A stretch of DNA of 64,000 nt from Opitutus sp. GAS368 (GCF_900104925.1 NZ_LT629735.1:3207001-3271000), one strand, 5' to 3'. Positions 22,003 to 31,306 are shown, counted from the stretch's first letter. Numbers and translations: made by a program. Notes: generated from the letters alone by a model not told the origin.

Positions 22003-23907
22003 TCACCGGGATTGGACCGGCGCGAAGGGGATTATGATCCGGAGGGCGGTGCCCTGGCCGGGGGTGGATTCCACGGCAAACTCGCCATTGACGAGCCGCA
22101 CGCGCTCGGCGATCCCGAGCAGGCCCAGCCGGTTGGTGGCGGCGTCGGGGGCGAACCCCCGGCCGTCGTCCCGGACCTCCAGCTGCACCCGTTGCGGCAG
22201 CTCGGTGAGGGTCACCGTCACCTGCCGGGCCTGGGCGTGCTTGGCGGTGTTGTTCAGGCCCTCCTGCACCACGCGGTAGACCAAGGTCTTGCGCTCCGCA
22301 TCCAGCCGCGCGACGCCTTCGGCCCCTTCCGCGGCAAGGCGGACGGCGATGCCGGTGCGCTCGGTGAAGCTCTTAAGGTAGGATCGCAGGGCAGGCAGCA
22401 GGCCAAGGTCATCGAGCATGGCCGGGCGCAGCTCGCGGGAAAACCGGTGCACGGTCTCCATGGTCTGCTCGAGGAGCTGTCGCGTGTCGGCGATGCGCTG
22501 GGTGACTTCCGGCGGGGCCTCGGCCAGCGACTTTTGCATGACCGCCAGGTTGACGTTGATGGCGGTGAGCGCTTGCCCGACCTCATCGTGCAGGTCGCGG
22601 CTGATGCGTGTGCGCTCCTGCTCCTGGACTTCGAGGATGCGGTCGGAGAGCCGCCGGAGGTTCTCCTGCATCTGGTAGGCCTGGTGGAAGAGCTCCCGGT
22701 AATGCTCCTCGCTGTGCAGGACCGCCTCCTCGGTGCGCTTGCGCTCCGTGATGTCGCGCCCGGTGGCGACGATGAGATGCTGGCTGGGCAGGGTGGTGGC
22801 GTTCCACAGGGTCCACTTGATGGAGCCGTCCTTGCAGGGGCAGCGCATCTCGAAGGCGGTGATATCCTGCCCCTGCTGCAGGCGGATCAGCTCCTGCATG
22901 ACCCCGGCGCGGTCGTCGGGGTGCACGAATTCCAGGTAGGGGCGGCTGAGCAATTCCTCGGTGGCGAAGCCGAGAGTCCGCTCCCAGGCCGGGTTCACGC
23001 GCTTGAGGTAGCCGTCGTAGCCGGCGAGGCAGTGCATGTCGAGCGAGCGGTTGAAGAACCGGTCGAGCTGCTCCTCGGCGTGCTTGCGCTCGGTGATATC
23101 GCGGCCGATGCCGAAGAATCCGATGATGACGCCATCCTTGCGCTGCGGGGCGATGGTGAATTCCCCCATAGCGTAGTCGCCCCCGGCCTTGCGCATGCGA
23201 TACTCGCGCCGCCGGGGTTCGGCGGTTCCTTGCATGATCGCATGAAATCGCTCCAAGGCCACCGGCCGGTCCTCCGGGTGCAACAGCGGGGCAAAGGGCT
23301 GGCCGAGCCAGTCGGCGCGGGGCCAGCCGGTGAGCGCCTCGAACGCCGGATTGAGCGCTGCGATGCGGCCGTCGGTCGTCAGCATGAAGATGACATCGTT
23401 GGCCGACTCGATGAGGACGCGATACCGGTCCTGCGATGCCCGCAGCTCGGTGGCGGCCCGCTGCTGCTCGGTCATGTCCCGCGTGAGGACGATGGCGTGG
23501 GGCCGGCCATCGTCGCTGCGGTAGGGGTAGAGGCTGACCTCGAAGTCGCGCAGCCCGGTGCGCGGAAACTCGAAGCGCCCCTGGTAGTGGACCTCCTCGC
23601 CCGCGAGGCATTTTTCCAGCTGGGGCCGGAGATGGGTCCGGTAGACTTCCGCGCCCCAGAGTTCGGCCACCGTGTGTCCGATGATCCGCTCGCGGGGCCG
23701 ACCGTGGGCCTGGCAGTAGGCGTCGTTGACCGCCAGGTAGGCATGGTCGGAATCAATCAGCGTGAAATAGTCGGTCGGGAGGTTCACGATCGTCTCGAAG
23801 CGTTGCCGCAGTTCGACCAGGTGGGCATACTCGTCGGGGACGGGCGGGGCTCCGACGTTATCCGGGGGCGCGAGCTTGGTGACACTAGGCGGCATGGTTC
23901 GTTTCAT
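22003..23907 (-). CDS. Triple-PAS sensor histidine kinase (NarX/DegS type)
   Basis: A 634-residue cytoplasmic kinase without obvious membrane helices. Three PAS/PAC units occupy roughly residues 35-150, 155-275 and 280-400; they show PRERIIGHTVAELWG, LNPAFEALTGWPRADWLG and VNPAWERTLGFATEELL. The dimerisation/phosphotransfer helix is of the HisKA_3 type: QEQERTRISRDLHDEVGQALTA, with H440 as the phosphorylated histidine. The ATPase domain ends with DDGRGFAPDAATNRLGLLGI. HisKA_3 kinases normally pair with NarL-type regulators, and one is encoded 29 bp downstream. The start overlaps the end of rsbX by 23 bp, tying the kinase to the stressosome genes. PAS ligands (heme, flavin or other) cannot be read from the sequence. 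Confidence 0.92.
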   Translation of the reverse strand: MKRTMPPSVTKLAPPDNVGAPPVPDEYAHLVELRQRFETIVNLPTDYFTLIDSDHAYLAVNDAYCQAHGRPRERIIGHTVAELWGAEVYRTHLRPQLEKCLAGEEVHYQGRFEFPRTGLRDFEVSLYPYRSDDGRPHAIVLTRDMTEQQRAATELRASQDRYRVLIESANDVIFMLTTDGRIAALNPAFEALTGWPRADWLGQPFAPLLHPEDRPVALERFHAIMQGTAEPRRREYRMRKAGGDYAMGEFTIAPQRKDGVIIGFFGIGRDITERKHAEEQLDRFFNRSLDMHCLAGYDGYLKRVNPAWERTLGFATEELLSRPYLEFVHPDDRAGVMQELIRLQQGQDITAFEMRCPCKDGSIKWTLWNATTLPSQHLIVATGRDITERKRTEEAVLHSEEHYRELFHQAYQMQENLRRLSDRILEVQEQERTRISRDLHDEVGQALTAINVNLAVMQKSLAEAPPEVTQRIADTRQLLEQTMETVHRFSRELRPAMLDDLGLLPALRSYLKSFTERTGIAVRLAAEGAEGVARLDAERKTLVYRVVQEGLNNTAKHAQARQVTVTLTELPQRVQLEVRDDGRGFAPDAATNRLGLLGIAERVRLVNGEFAVESTPGQGTALRIIIPFAPVQSR

Positions 23908-24508
23908 TGATCCGGGCGACCAGGACGAGGGCGTCGTCGGTGCCCTTGTAGTATTTTTGCAGGATATGGTCGGCGATCCGCTGCGGCGGGCCCTTGACCG
24001 GCACGTCGTGCTCGTAGTCCGGGCGGATGCCGTCGCTGACCATGATCAGCACGTCGCCCGGGTTGACCGGAATGACGTTGGCGTAAAGCACGGGCAGCTG
24101 GGAGCCCACCGTGCCGCCGCGCAGCAGGGCGCTCTCGGGCGTGGTGAAGCCGGCCTCCACCCGGAAAAGCCGGGCCTCCACGTTGCCGACGCCGCACCAC
24201 GTGATGGTGCGATCGTCGAGGTCGAGGGCGACCAGGGTCATCACCACCCCGCGCGTCAGGGCGAGGGCGGCGTGGCAGCGCTTGGTGAGGGCGTGGACGG
24301 AGTCGCCCGGTTGCTGAAGGAGGGCATCCACCGCAATGGCCGCCGCCCGCCCGGCCTCGGGCCCGTGGCCGATCCCGTCGACCACGGCCAGCAGCACGCC
24401 GCGCCCGTGCGGCTGCACCAGGTGCCGGTCGCCGGAGACGGTCTGCCCGGGCGTGGCTTTCTGCGCCACCGCCCAGTCAACCGGGTGGGTTAAGCTTGTT
24501 GGTTTCAT
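23885..24508 (-). CDS. rsbX: RsbX-like serine phosphatase
   Basis: A 207-residue PP2C/SpoIIE-superfamily phosphatase. Metal-binding motifs are VVDGIGHGPEAGRAAA and IMVSDGIRPDYEHD. There is no regulatory N-terminal domain, which is the RsbX arrangement and not RsbU. In the known stressosome cycle RsbX removes phosphate from RsbS and RsbR and so resets the complex after RsbT has been released. The ATG at 24508 overlaps the 3' end of rsbT by 32 bp. The frame is open further upstream but that part is the shadow of rsbT. Gene order R-S-T-X matches stressosome modules of both Gram-positive and some Gram-negative bacteria. Confidence 0.85.
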   Translation of the reverse strand: MKPTSLTHPVDWAVAQKATPGQTVSGDRHLVQPHGRGVLLAVVDGIGHGPEAGRAAAIAVDALLQQPGDSVHALTKRCHAALALTRGVVMTLVALDLDDRTITWCGVGNVEARLFRVEAGFTTPESALLRGGTVGSQLPVLYANVIPVNPGDVLIMVSDGIRPDYEHDVPVKGPPQRIADHILQKYYKGTDDALVLVARINETNHAA

Positions 24509-24920
24509 TCTTGAGCCATTTGCGCATGACCACCTTCGTGCCTTCGCCGACCTTGGACGTGATCTCAAAGTCATCCATGAGCCACTTCGCGCCCGGCAGG
24601 CCGACCCCGAGGCCGCGGCGGGTGGAGTAGCCGTATTGCATGGCGACGCCGATGTCGGGGATGCCCGGGCCCTGGTCCTGGGCGATGACCTGCAGGCCGC
24701 GGTGGTTGCCATGCTGCACCTGGGAAAACAGGACTTCGCCGCGTTTGGCGTGATCGAGGATGTTGCGCGCTATCTCGGAGATGGCCGCGGCCACGAGGGT
24801 GACCTCCGCGCCCGAGAAGCCCAGGCTCAGCGCCAGCTCGCGCCCCTGCTGGCGGGCGGTGACGATGTCGATCGTCGACCGCACCTCCACCCGGGCTTCA
24901 TTATTTGGCGGGTTTGGCAT
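24477..24920 (-). CDS. rsbT: RsbT-like switch kinase (GHKL anti-sigma factor type)
   Basis: A 147-residue HATPase_c/GHKL kinase. The Bergerat fold motifs are present: N-box AISEIARNILDHAKRGEV, G1 box AQDQGPGIPD, and G2 region TRRGLGVGLPGAKWLMDDFEI. Unlike typical SpoIIAB proteins it has the RsbT-like GLGVGLPG. It would phosphorylate RsbS and RsbR in the stressosome and, once released, act on a downstream partner. No RsbU or sigma-B gene is nearby, so the output may pass to the adjacent kinase/regulator pair. The ATG at 24920 is preceded by GAGAAGG and overlaps rsbS by 20 bp. Confidence 0.88.
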   Translation of the reverse strand: MPNPPNNEARVEVRSTIDIVTARQQGRELALSLGFSGAEVTLVAAAISEIARNILDHAKRGEVLFSQVQHGNHRGLQVIAQDQGPGIPDIGVAMQYGYSTRRGLGVGLPGAKWLMDDFEITSKVGEGTKVVMRKWLKNETNKLNPPG

Positions 24921-25275
24921 GTTGCTTGGCCTTCTCATTCAGGAACGCCAGCCCCTCCTCGAGGTCGAGGGCCGTGCCAACCCCCTCGAGGGTCAGGCCC
25001 AGCTGCACCATGGCAAAAGCAACTTCGGGCTGGATGCCCACGATCACCGTCTCGGCGCCGCGCAGCTGCAGCATGTGCGCCATGGCGCGCAACGTGCGCG
25101 TGGCGAACGAGTCGATCACGTCGAGCACGGTCACGTCGATGATGACGCCGCGCGCGCGGTATTGGCCGACGCGGTCGGCGAGGTCGTCGCGCAGCTGCAG
25201 CATGTCGGCGTCGGAGAGCACCGACTGGATGCTGGCGATCAGGTAGCTGCCCTGTTTGAGAATCGGGACTTGCAT
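24901..25275 (-). CDS. rsbS: RsbS-like STAS stressosome scaffold protein
   Basis: A 124-residue single STAS domain. The key segment is DVTVLDVIDSFATRTLR, with S56 at the position phosphorylated by RsbT in RsbS proteins. The N-terminus PILKQGSYLIASIQSVLSD is also typical of the family. With RsbR it would form the large icosahedral stressosome core that sequesters RsbT. The gene lies 12 bp after rsbR and overlaps rsbT. The length is close to the usual 120 residues. Confidence 0.9.
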   Translation of the reverse strand: MQVPILKQGSYLIASIQSVLSDADMLQLRDDLADRVGQYRARGVIIDVTVLDVIDSFATRTLRAMAHMLQLRGAETVIVGIQPEVAFAMVQLGLTLEGVGTALDLEEGLAFLNEKAKQHAKPAK

Positions 25276-25287
25276 GGCCCGAGCGGG

Positions 25288-26280
25288 TTACTTGTCGTCT
25301 TCGATTTCCCCGGCGACGGCGTCGACGGTCTTGACCTTGTAGCCGAGCATCTTCTCGGCGAGCTCGATGCCGCCCTGCAGATCGCCGACGGCGTTCATCT
25401 TGCTCAGGTCCACGCCGATGGTCACGAGGGTCTGCGCGATTTCGGAGGAAAGGCCGGTGATGATGACGCCGGCGCCCATGAGACGGGAGGCTTCCACCGT
25501 TTGCACCAAGTGGTTGGCCACGGTGGAGTCGATCGTCGGCACGCCGGTGATGTCGACGACGACGACCTTGGCGCGGTTGTTGCGGATGCCGCGGAGCAGC
25601 TGCTCGGTGAGCTGCCGGGCGCGCTGGGAGTCGATGACGCCGACCATCGGGAGAATGAGCAGCCGCTCGCGCACCTGGAGCACGGGGGTGGAGAGCTCGC
25701 GGATGGCCTCCTGTTGCTGGCGGATGATGCGCACGTTCTCCTGCACGAAGGAGACGGCCACGGTGTTCGCGATGCGGTTGGCGGCCGGTTCGTAGGCGTC
25801 CAGCACGCGGTTGAGCAGGTCGAAGTCGTGCTGGTATTTCTTGAACAGTGAGCGGGCGAGCACGTCGCGCAGCAGCAGCACGATGCCGATGACCTCGTCC
25901 GTCTCGACGCCGCGGGGGATGATGCGCTCGGACAGGTTGCGGGCGTAGGCCTGGAGGGCGTCGACACTGCCGGTTTCCAGCACCTCGACGTAGTTGTCAT
26001 ACACGGAGGTGACCTCGGAGAAGATTTCCTCCTTGCTCATCGCCGAGAGCAGCTTGGCGTCGAGAATGTTGCGGGCCCAGACCTCGCGCAGCTGGGTGCG
26101 GTTTTCGCGCAGGTGCGAGACGAGTTCGCGCAGCAGGGGGTCGCTGTAGTTGACGGTCGGCTGCAGCTTGACCTGCGGCACGGTGCTGGTGTCGGCGGGG
26201 GCGGCAGGCATGTGCTTGGTTATTTCAGCACGGCGCTGCGACTTGGGCCGGTTGGCGAGGGGGTCCGGGTTGCCCTTCAT
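25288..26280 (-). CDS. rsbR: RsbR-like stressosome sensor/scaffold
   Basis: A 330-residue RsbR paralog. The N-terminal half (about 45-190) is an all-helical globin-like RsbR_N sensor domain (LVSHLRENRTQLREVWARNIL; LLRDVLARSLFKKYQHDFDLLNRVLDAY). The C-terminal STAS domain (about 205-320) keeps the RsbT phosphorylation positions: Thr in STPVLQV and Thr/Ser in ITGVPTIDSTVANHL. It would be the input subunit of the stressosome; no cofactor-binding His could be assigned with confidence. A Shine-Dalgarno AGGAA lies 8 nt upstream. It is the first gene of the minus-strand module rsbR-S-T-X-kinase-regulator. Confidence 0.9.
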   Translation of the reverse strand: MKGNPDPLANRPKSQRRAEITKHMPAAPADTSTVPQVKLQPTVNYSDPLLRELVSHLRENRTQLREVWARNILDAKLLSAMSKEEIFSEVTSVYDNYVEVLETGSVDALQAYARNLSERIIPRGVETDEVIGIVLLLRDVLARSLFKKYQHDFDLLNRVLDAYEPAANRIANTVAVSFVQENVRIIRQQQEAIRELSTPVLQVRERLLILPMVGVIDSQRARQLTEQLLRGIRNNRAKVVVVDITGVPTIDSTVANHLVQTVEASRLMGAGVIITGLSSEIAQTLVTIGVDLSKMNAVGDLQGGIELAEKMLGYKVKTVDAVAGEIEDDK

Positions 26281-26551
26281 GTGGGTGGTTCCTGTTAGTC
26301 CTGGTTGAGGAGCTTATGAGATTTGCCTGAGCAGACCCGCTCCGACTTGGGCCGGCCGAGCCTATAAAGCCAGAGTAGTCGGTGTTTGCCCAGTAGGTGG
26401 ATACCCCATCCGGGGCGGGCAAAAGACCCAGAGTCCGGCCCCGGGCCGGCCCCTCTTGGCCCGGGCGTAAAAAGGCATCCGGTATCGGCTCAAGGAGAAG
26501 TCGGGACATACTCCATCGCGGCATTCCCCCAAGTGGGCTTAAGTGGGCTAA

Positions 26552-29500
26552 ATGAGAAAACATCGCTTCCAATACCGCTTCCGACCCCGGGGGCTTTGCG
26601 GTCTGTTTTTGTCCGGGTTTGTCTTGCTGGTGTCGGGGCTGATGGGCCCGCCTACGGGCCTCCGGCTGGGGGCACAATCCGTCTCACCCGGCCAGTTGCT
26701 GCTGGCGCCGCCCGGTGCGGGGGATCATGCGCTGCGCATCCTGACCCCCAATGTGCTCGAACTGGAACTGGACCAGGTCAAGGCCCCCGATCCCGCGACG
26801 CTGGCGCTGTGGAATTTCGCCGGCCCCGGGTCGCAGATGGTGGCGTTGGGCCTGCCCCAACTCGCCGTGACCGTGAATGGCAGCCCGGTCGCCGTGCAGG
26901 CGCTGGGCTTCAAGCGCCGGGTGGCCTATGCGCCGCTGGTCCGGCGGGACCTGCGGGTGGCCAGCTACCTGTATGTGCAGATCGCGGGCGGCATCGCGGA
27001 CAACCAGAGCGTGGCGGTGAGCAATCCGGACGGCCAGCTCTGGTCGCCGACGATCACCTTCACGGCCCCGGCGGATCCGCTCCGGTTCAATCCGGCCATC
27101 CATGTGAACGAGGAAGGCTATCTGCCCTCGTTCCCGAAGCGGGTGATGGTCGGCTATTACCTCGGCAGCCTCGGCGAAATGCCGGTCCCGACGGGCGGCG
27201 GGTTCTCCGTGGTGGACGCGAACAGCGGGCAGGGCGTCTTCTCCGGCACGCTCCGGCAGCGTTCCGACGTGGGCTATCTTTACAGCCCGGTGCCCTACCA
27301 GGTGGTCTATGAGGCGGATTTCAGCGCGTTCACCACGCCCGGCACCTACCGGCTGGTCGTGCCCGGCATGGGGGCTTCGCTGCCGTTCCGCCTCGACGAC
27401 GGCATTGCCATGAATTTCGCGCGGGCGTATGCCCTCGGCCTCTACCACCAGCGCTGCGGGACGGACAATTCGCTGCCGTTCACGCGCTTCACGCACGCCG
27501 CGTGCCACACGGCGCCCGCCAGCGTGCCTTCGCCCGCGGCGAATTTCCCCTTCACCTGGACTACGGTCGCCTCCTACGCCAACACGATCAACACGAACAA
27601 CCCGGCCCAGGTCGCGCCGCGCCTCACCGGCGAATCCGCGCAGCTGTATCCGTTCGTCAACCAGGGGGCGATCGACGTCTCCGGGGGCCACCATGACGCC
27701 GGCGACTACAGCAAATACACGACCAACAGCGCCGCGCTGATCCATATCCTGGTCTTCGCGGTGGATTCGCTCCCGGGCGTCGCCGCCCTCGACAACCTCG
27801 GCCTGCCCGAGAGCGGCGACGGCGTGCCCGATCTCCTGCAGGAAGCCAAATGGGAGGCGGATTTCCTGGCCAAGATGCAGGATGCCGACGGCGGCTTCTA
27901 CTTCCTCGTCTACCCGAAGAACCGCGAATACGAGAGCGACGTGCTGCCCGACCAGGGCGACTCGCAGGTGGTCTGGCCGAAGAACACCGCGGCCACCGCC
28001 GCCGCCGTGGCCGCGCTGGCGCAGGCCGCCTCCTCGCCCCGGCTCAAACAGGCCTACCCGGCCGCCGCCGCGAACTACCTCGCGAAGGCGAAGCTCGGCT
28101 GGCAGTTCCTCGCCAGCGCCATTGCCAAATACGGCAAGGCCGGCGCCTACCAGAAGATCACGCACTACGGCGACCTCTTCACCCACGACGACGAACTGGC
28201 CTGGGCCGCGACGGAGATGTTCCTCGCCACCGGCGACGAAACCTATCACCAGACGCTGAAGTCGTGGTTCGATCCCGCCGACCCCGCCACCTGGCGCTGG
28301 GGCTGGCAGCACATGAGCGAAAGCTATGGCAACGCGATCCGCAGCTACGCCTTCGCCGTGCGCAGCGGCCGGCTGACCGCCGACCGGCTGGACGCCACGT
28401 TCCTGCAGAAATGCCAGCAGCAGATCGAGAGCGCCGGTCGCGACGCGCTCAAATGGTCGGGCCAGAGCGCCTACGGCACCAGCTTCCCCGAGGAGACCAA
28501 GCATGTGCTGGGCGGCGGCTGGTATTTCTCGCTCGACCAGGCCTTCGATCTCATCGTGGCGGACCAGCTCGATTATCCCTCCGGCAGCGATCCGCGGCCC
28601 CAGTTCATCGACGCGTTCCTGGCCAACCTGAACTACGAGGGCGGCACCAATCCCGTTAACATCTCCTATGTCACCGGCCTCGGGCTCAAGCGGCAGCGCG
28701 AGATCGTGCACCAATATGCACAGAACGACCGGCGCGTGCTGCCGCCCTCCGGCCTGCCGCTGGGCAACATCCAGACCGGCCTGCCGTATCTGAGTCTTTA
28801 CGGGTCGGAACTGGGCGCGCTTTCCTTTCCGACCGACGGCGGGTCCGTGGCGCCGTATCCCTATTACGACCGCTGGTCGGACACCTACAATGTCTCGACG
28901 GAATTCGTCGTCGTGAACCAGGCCCGGGCGCTCGCCGGCCTGGCCTTCCTGGCGGCGCAGACCTCGCTGAGCAGCCAGGCCTGGCGTTCCGCCACGGCCC
29001 AGATCTCCGGGCTGCCGGCCAGCACGCCGGTCGGCTCGTCGGTCACCGCCCAATTCCAAGCCCCGGCCGGTTTCGATCCGTCCGCGGCCAAGGTGGTCTG
29101 GGAGGCGCAGGACCAGCAGCCGGCCTCGGGCAATTCCTTCACCTTCACGCCGGTCTCCAATGGCAGCCAGTGGGTGGAGGCCGAGGCCTCCTGGCCGGAT
29201 GGCCGGCGCGTCTTCGTCGCGCAAAATTTCAACGCGGCCAACGGCCTGCCCAACATCACCGTCACCGCCCCGGTGACGCTGGCCACCGTGGCCGATTCCG
29301 GCCAGGGAACCTTTGTGTTTCGCCGCACGGGCGATGTTTCCGCCGCGCTGACCGTGAACTTTGACCTGCTCGGCACCGCGACCAAGTGGAACGACTACCG
29401 CCGGCCCCAGGGCGATATGCCCGTCAACGTGACCTTCCCCGCGGGCGCCGACACGGTCTCCCTGGTGATCGTGCCCGTGGCGGCGAGCCTGGCCGGCCAG

Positions 29501-29914
29501 ACCAAGGTCGTGACACTCGCACTGAAGTCGACCTCCGCTTACAACGCCAATACACCCGCTTCGGCCAGCATCACGCTCGTGGGCGAGGGCAGTTCGGCTC
29601 CACCGCCGACAACCAGCCCGCCGCCGCCGACAACGAATCCGCCGCCGACAACGAATCCGCCCCCGACGACCAATCCTCCTCCTCCGACCACTCCACCACC
29701 GCCCACGGATAATCCGCCGCCGACAACCAGCCCGCCGCCGCCGCAGACCACACCACCGCCGACGACCACACCGCCGCCGACGATGAATCCGCCGCCCGTG
29801 TCCAATCCTACTCCGGCCGCTCCGGCCGGCGGCGGGGGTGCCATCGAGAACTGGTTTGTCGCCGCCTTGCTCGGCCTGTGGCTGTTGCGCCTGCGATGCC
29901 GCGGGCGGGCGTGA
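26552..29914 (+). CDS. GH9 cellulase with GlyGly-CTERM-like sorting tail
   Basis: An 1120-residue secreted endoglucanase. The N-terminal signal segment is about 17-41. The Ig-like cellulase N-terminal domain starts RFNPAIHVNEEGYLP (about 178). The GH9 domain runs from about 289, with catalytic D382/D385 in DAGDYSKY and E784 in STEFVVVN. A Calx-beta-like domain (about 900-1010) and a long Pro/Thr/Asn linker (about 1015-1085) follow. The C-terminus is GGGGAIENWF, a hydrophobic helix, then an Arg-rich end: a GlyGly-CTERM-type signal recognised by rhombosortase. The GH9 core and flanking domains are closely similar to residues 1384-2355 of the giant cellulase at 12-19 kb, so the two are paralogs. 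The upstream region has a direct repeat AAGTGGGCTT/AAGTGGGCTA at 26531-26550 just before the start. Confidence 0.93.
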   Translation: MRKHRFQYRFRPRGLCGLFLSGFVLLVSGLMGPPTGLRLGAQSVSPGQLLLAPPGAGDHALRILTPNVLELELDQVKAPDPATLALWNFAGPGSQMVALGLPQLAVTVNGSPVAVQALGFKRRVAYAPLVRRDLRVASYLYVQIAGGIADNQSVAVSNPDGQLWSPTITFTAPADPLRFNPAIHVNEEGYLPSFPKRVMVGYYLGSLGEMPVPTGGGFSVVDANSGQGVFSGTLRQRSDVGYLYSPVPYQVVYEADFSAFTTPGTYRLVVPGMGASLPFRLDDGIAMNFARAYALGLYHQRCGTDNSLPFTRFTHAACHTAPASVPSPAANFPFTWTTVASYANTINTNNPAQVAPRLTGESAQLYPFVNQGAIDVSGGHHDAGDYSKYTTNSAALIHILVFAVDSLPGVAALDNLGLPESGDGVPDLLQEAKWEADFLAKMQDADGGFYFLVYPKNREYESDVLPDQGDSQVVWPKNTAATAAAVAALAQAASSPRLKQAYPAAAANYLAKAKLGWQFLASAIAKYGKAGAYQKITHYGDLFTHDDELAWAATEMFLATGDETYHQTLKSWFDPADPATWRWGWQHMSESYGNAIRSYAFAVRSGRLTADRLDATFLQKCQQQIESAGRDALKWSGQSAYGTSFPEETKHVLGGGWYFSLDQAFDLIVADQLDYPSGSDPRPQFIDAFLANLNYEGGTNPVNISYVTGLGLKRQREIVHQYAQNDRRVLPPSGLPLGNIQTGLPYLSLYGSELGALSFPTDGGSVAPYPYYDRWSDTYNVSTEFVVVNQARALAGLAFLAAQTSLSSQAWRSATAQISGLPASTPVGSSVTAQFQAPAGFDPSAAKVVWEAQDQQPASGNSFTFTPVSNGSQWVEAEASWPDGRRVFVAQNFNAANGLPNITVTAPVTLATVADSGQGTFVFRRTGDVSAALTVNFDLLGTATKWNDYRRPQGDMPVNVTFPAGADTVSLVIVPVAASLAGQTKVVTLALKSTSAYNANTPASASITLVGEGSSAPPPTTSPPPPTTNPPPTTNPPPTTNPPPPTTPPPPTDNPPPTTSPPPPQTTPPPTTTPPPTMNPPPVSNPTPAAPAGGGGAIENWFVAALLGLWLLRLRCRGRA

Positions 29915-30103
29915 CCGGGGGCAGGGCAAAAAAAGTGCGAATCCGCGCCGGGGTTGGAACGCTACTTCGCGCCCGTTTCGTGTCCGGCAACCGGGGTAAC
30001 GGGTGGGTGTGAGGGACAGGCTTTGTGGGTCTTTACCCACTGGGGAGCAAGGGCTCAGGAGTGTAACCTGATTGTCACTCGCTCAGCCGCGAACTTCTCC
30101 GTG

Positions 30104-31306
30104 ATGAAACTGCTCTTCGTGCATGACCGCCTCGGTGCGCAAGCCGGCGCCGAATCCAACCTCCGGCACACCGCCGCCGAATTGCAGCGGCGGGGGCACA
30201 TGGTGGCACTGGCGCATGGCCCTGGCACGGGGCAGGGCGAGGCGGATTGGCGGCTGCTTTTTGCGGAGCGCTACGATCTGAGCGCGGGTGATCCGGTCGG
30301 GACCATCGGGACCGCCCTGGAAATGTTCCGCCCCGACCTGGTCTACCTGCACAATCCTCCCGGCCTGGCGGTGGTCGAGGCGCTCGCGGAGGTGGCGCTG
30401 CCGGTGGTGCGCATGGTGCACGATCACCAGCTTTTCTGTCTGCGCGGCTGCAAATACCCCGCGTGGAGCCGGCGGCCCTGCGCCCGGGCGCTGTCACCGT
30501 TCTGCGTGTTTCCCTGCGGCGGCTTCGTGCGCCGGGCCGCCTCGGGCGACCGGTCGCTCGAATGGGCCAGCTACGCCGCGAAAAAACGCGAGCTGGAACT
30601 GCACCGCGAATTTTACCGGCTGGTCGTGGCCAGCGAGTACATGCGCGCCGAGCTGCGGCGCAACGGCTTCGCCCCGGAACAGATCGAGATCCATGCTCCG
30701 GTGCCGCCGCCGGCGGTGGCGGCCGCCCCGCTGCCCGTCTTCGGCCCGCGCAACCTGATCGTCTATGCCGGCCAGATCGCGCGGGGCAAGGGCGTCGACG
30801 TCCTGCTCGAGTCCCTGGCCATGGTGCGCTGGCCGTTCGAGTGCGTCATCCTCGGTGACGGCCATCACCGGGCGCATTGCGAGGAGCTGAGCCGGCGGCT
30901 GGGGCTCGCGGACCGCGTCCGTTTCCTCGGCTACGTGCCGCAGGCGGAACTCGCGCACTACTACCGCGAGGCGACGCTGGCCCTGGTCAGCTCGGTGTGG
31001 CCGGAACCCTTCGGGGCGGCCGGCCTCGAAGCCATGCGCTGCGGGCTGCCGGTGGTCGCCTTCGATGTGGGCGGCATCAGCGAATGGCTGCTCGACGGGG
31101 TCAACGGCCTGCTCGTGCCGTGGATGAACCGGACGGGCTTCGCCCTCGGGGTCGAGATGCTGCTCGCGGACAAGGCGCTGGCGCGGCGGCTCGGCGCGCG
31201 CGGGCGCGTGCTGGCGGGGGAAAGGTTTGATTTCGACCGTTACGTCAGCGGCCTCGAGGCGCTTTTCGCCCGGGCGACCGCGCCGGACAGCGAGGTGCTG
31301 GCATGA
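30104..31306 (+). CDS. Group 1 (GT4-type) glycosyltransferase
   Basis: A 400-residue GT-B-fold glycosyltransferase. The N-terminus KLLFVHDRLGAQAGAE is the acceptor-domain start seen in GT4 enzymes. The C-terminal nucleotide-sugar domain has YAGQIARGKGVDVLLESL, FLGYVPQAELAHYYREA and the E-x7-E motif EPFGAAGLEAMRCGLP. It would add a sugar to a lipid-linked polysaccharide on the cytoplasmic face of the membrane. The middle has several Cys residues (LFCLRGCKYPAWSRRPCARALSPF), resembling the Cys-rich insert of some GT4 members. The start ATG at 30104 gives the standard N-terminus; the in-frame region upstream to 29954 is not conserved-looking. The stop overlaps the next start (ATGA). Confidence 0.88.
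   Translation: MKLLFVHDRLGAQAGAESNLRHTAAELQRRGHMVALAHGPGTGQGEADWRLLFAERYDLSAGDPVGTIGTALEMFRPDLVYLHNPPGLAVVEALAEVALPVVRMVHDHQLFCLRGCKYPAWSRRPCARALSPFCVFPCGGFVRRAASGDRSLEWASYAAKKRELELHREFYRLVVASEYMRAELRRNGFAPEQIEIHAPVPPPAVAAAPLPVFGPRNLIVYAGQIARGKGVDVLLESLAMVRWPFECVILGDGHHRAHCEELSRRLGLADRVRFLGYVPQAELAHYYREATLALVSSVWPEPFGAAGLEAMRCGLPVVAFDVGGISEWLLDGVNGLLVPWMNRTGFALGVEMLLADKALARRLGARGRVLAGERFDFDRYVSGLEALFARATAPDSEVLA

Noticed and set aside
21994-23910. A 638-residue plus-strand frame opposite the histidine kinase
   Set aside because: No recognisable domain. The minus strand encodes an intact PAS-HisKA_3-HATPase protein.
29600-29815. Tandem repeat-like CCGCCGACAAC units
   Set aside because: They encode the Pro/Thr/Asn linker before the CTERM tail and have no spacer structure.
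26684-30040. A 1118-residue open frame on the minus strand under the second cellulase
   Set aside because: Same reason: a GC-driven shadow, with Gly/Arg repeats arising from the complement of the Pro/Thr linker.
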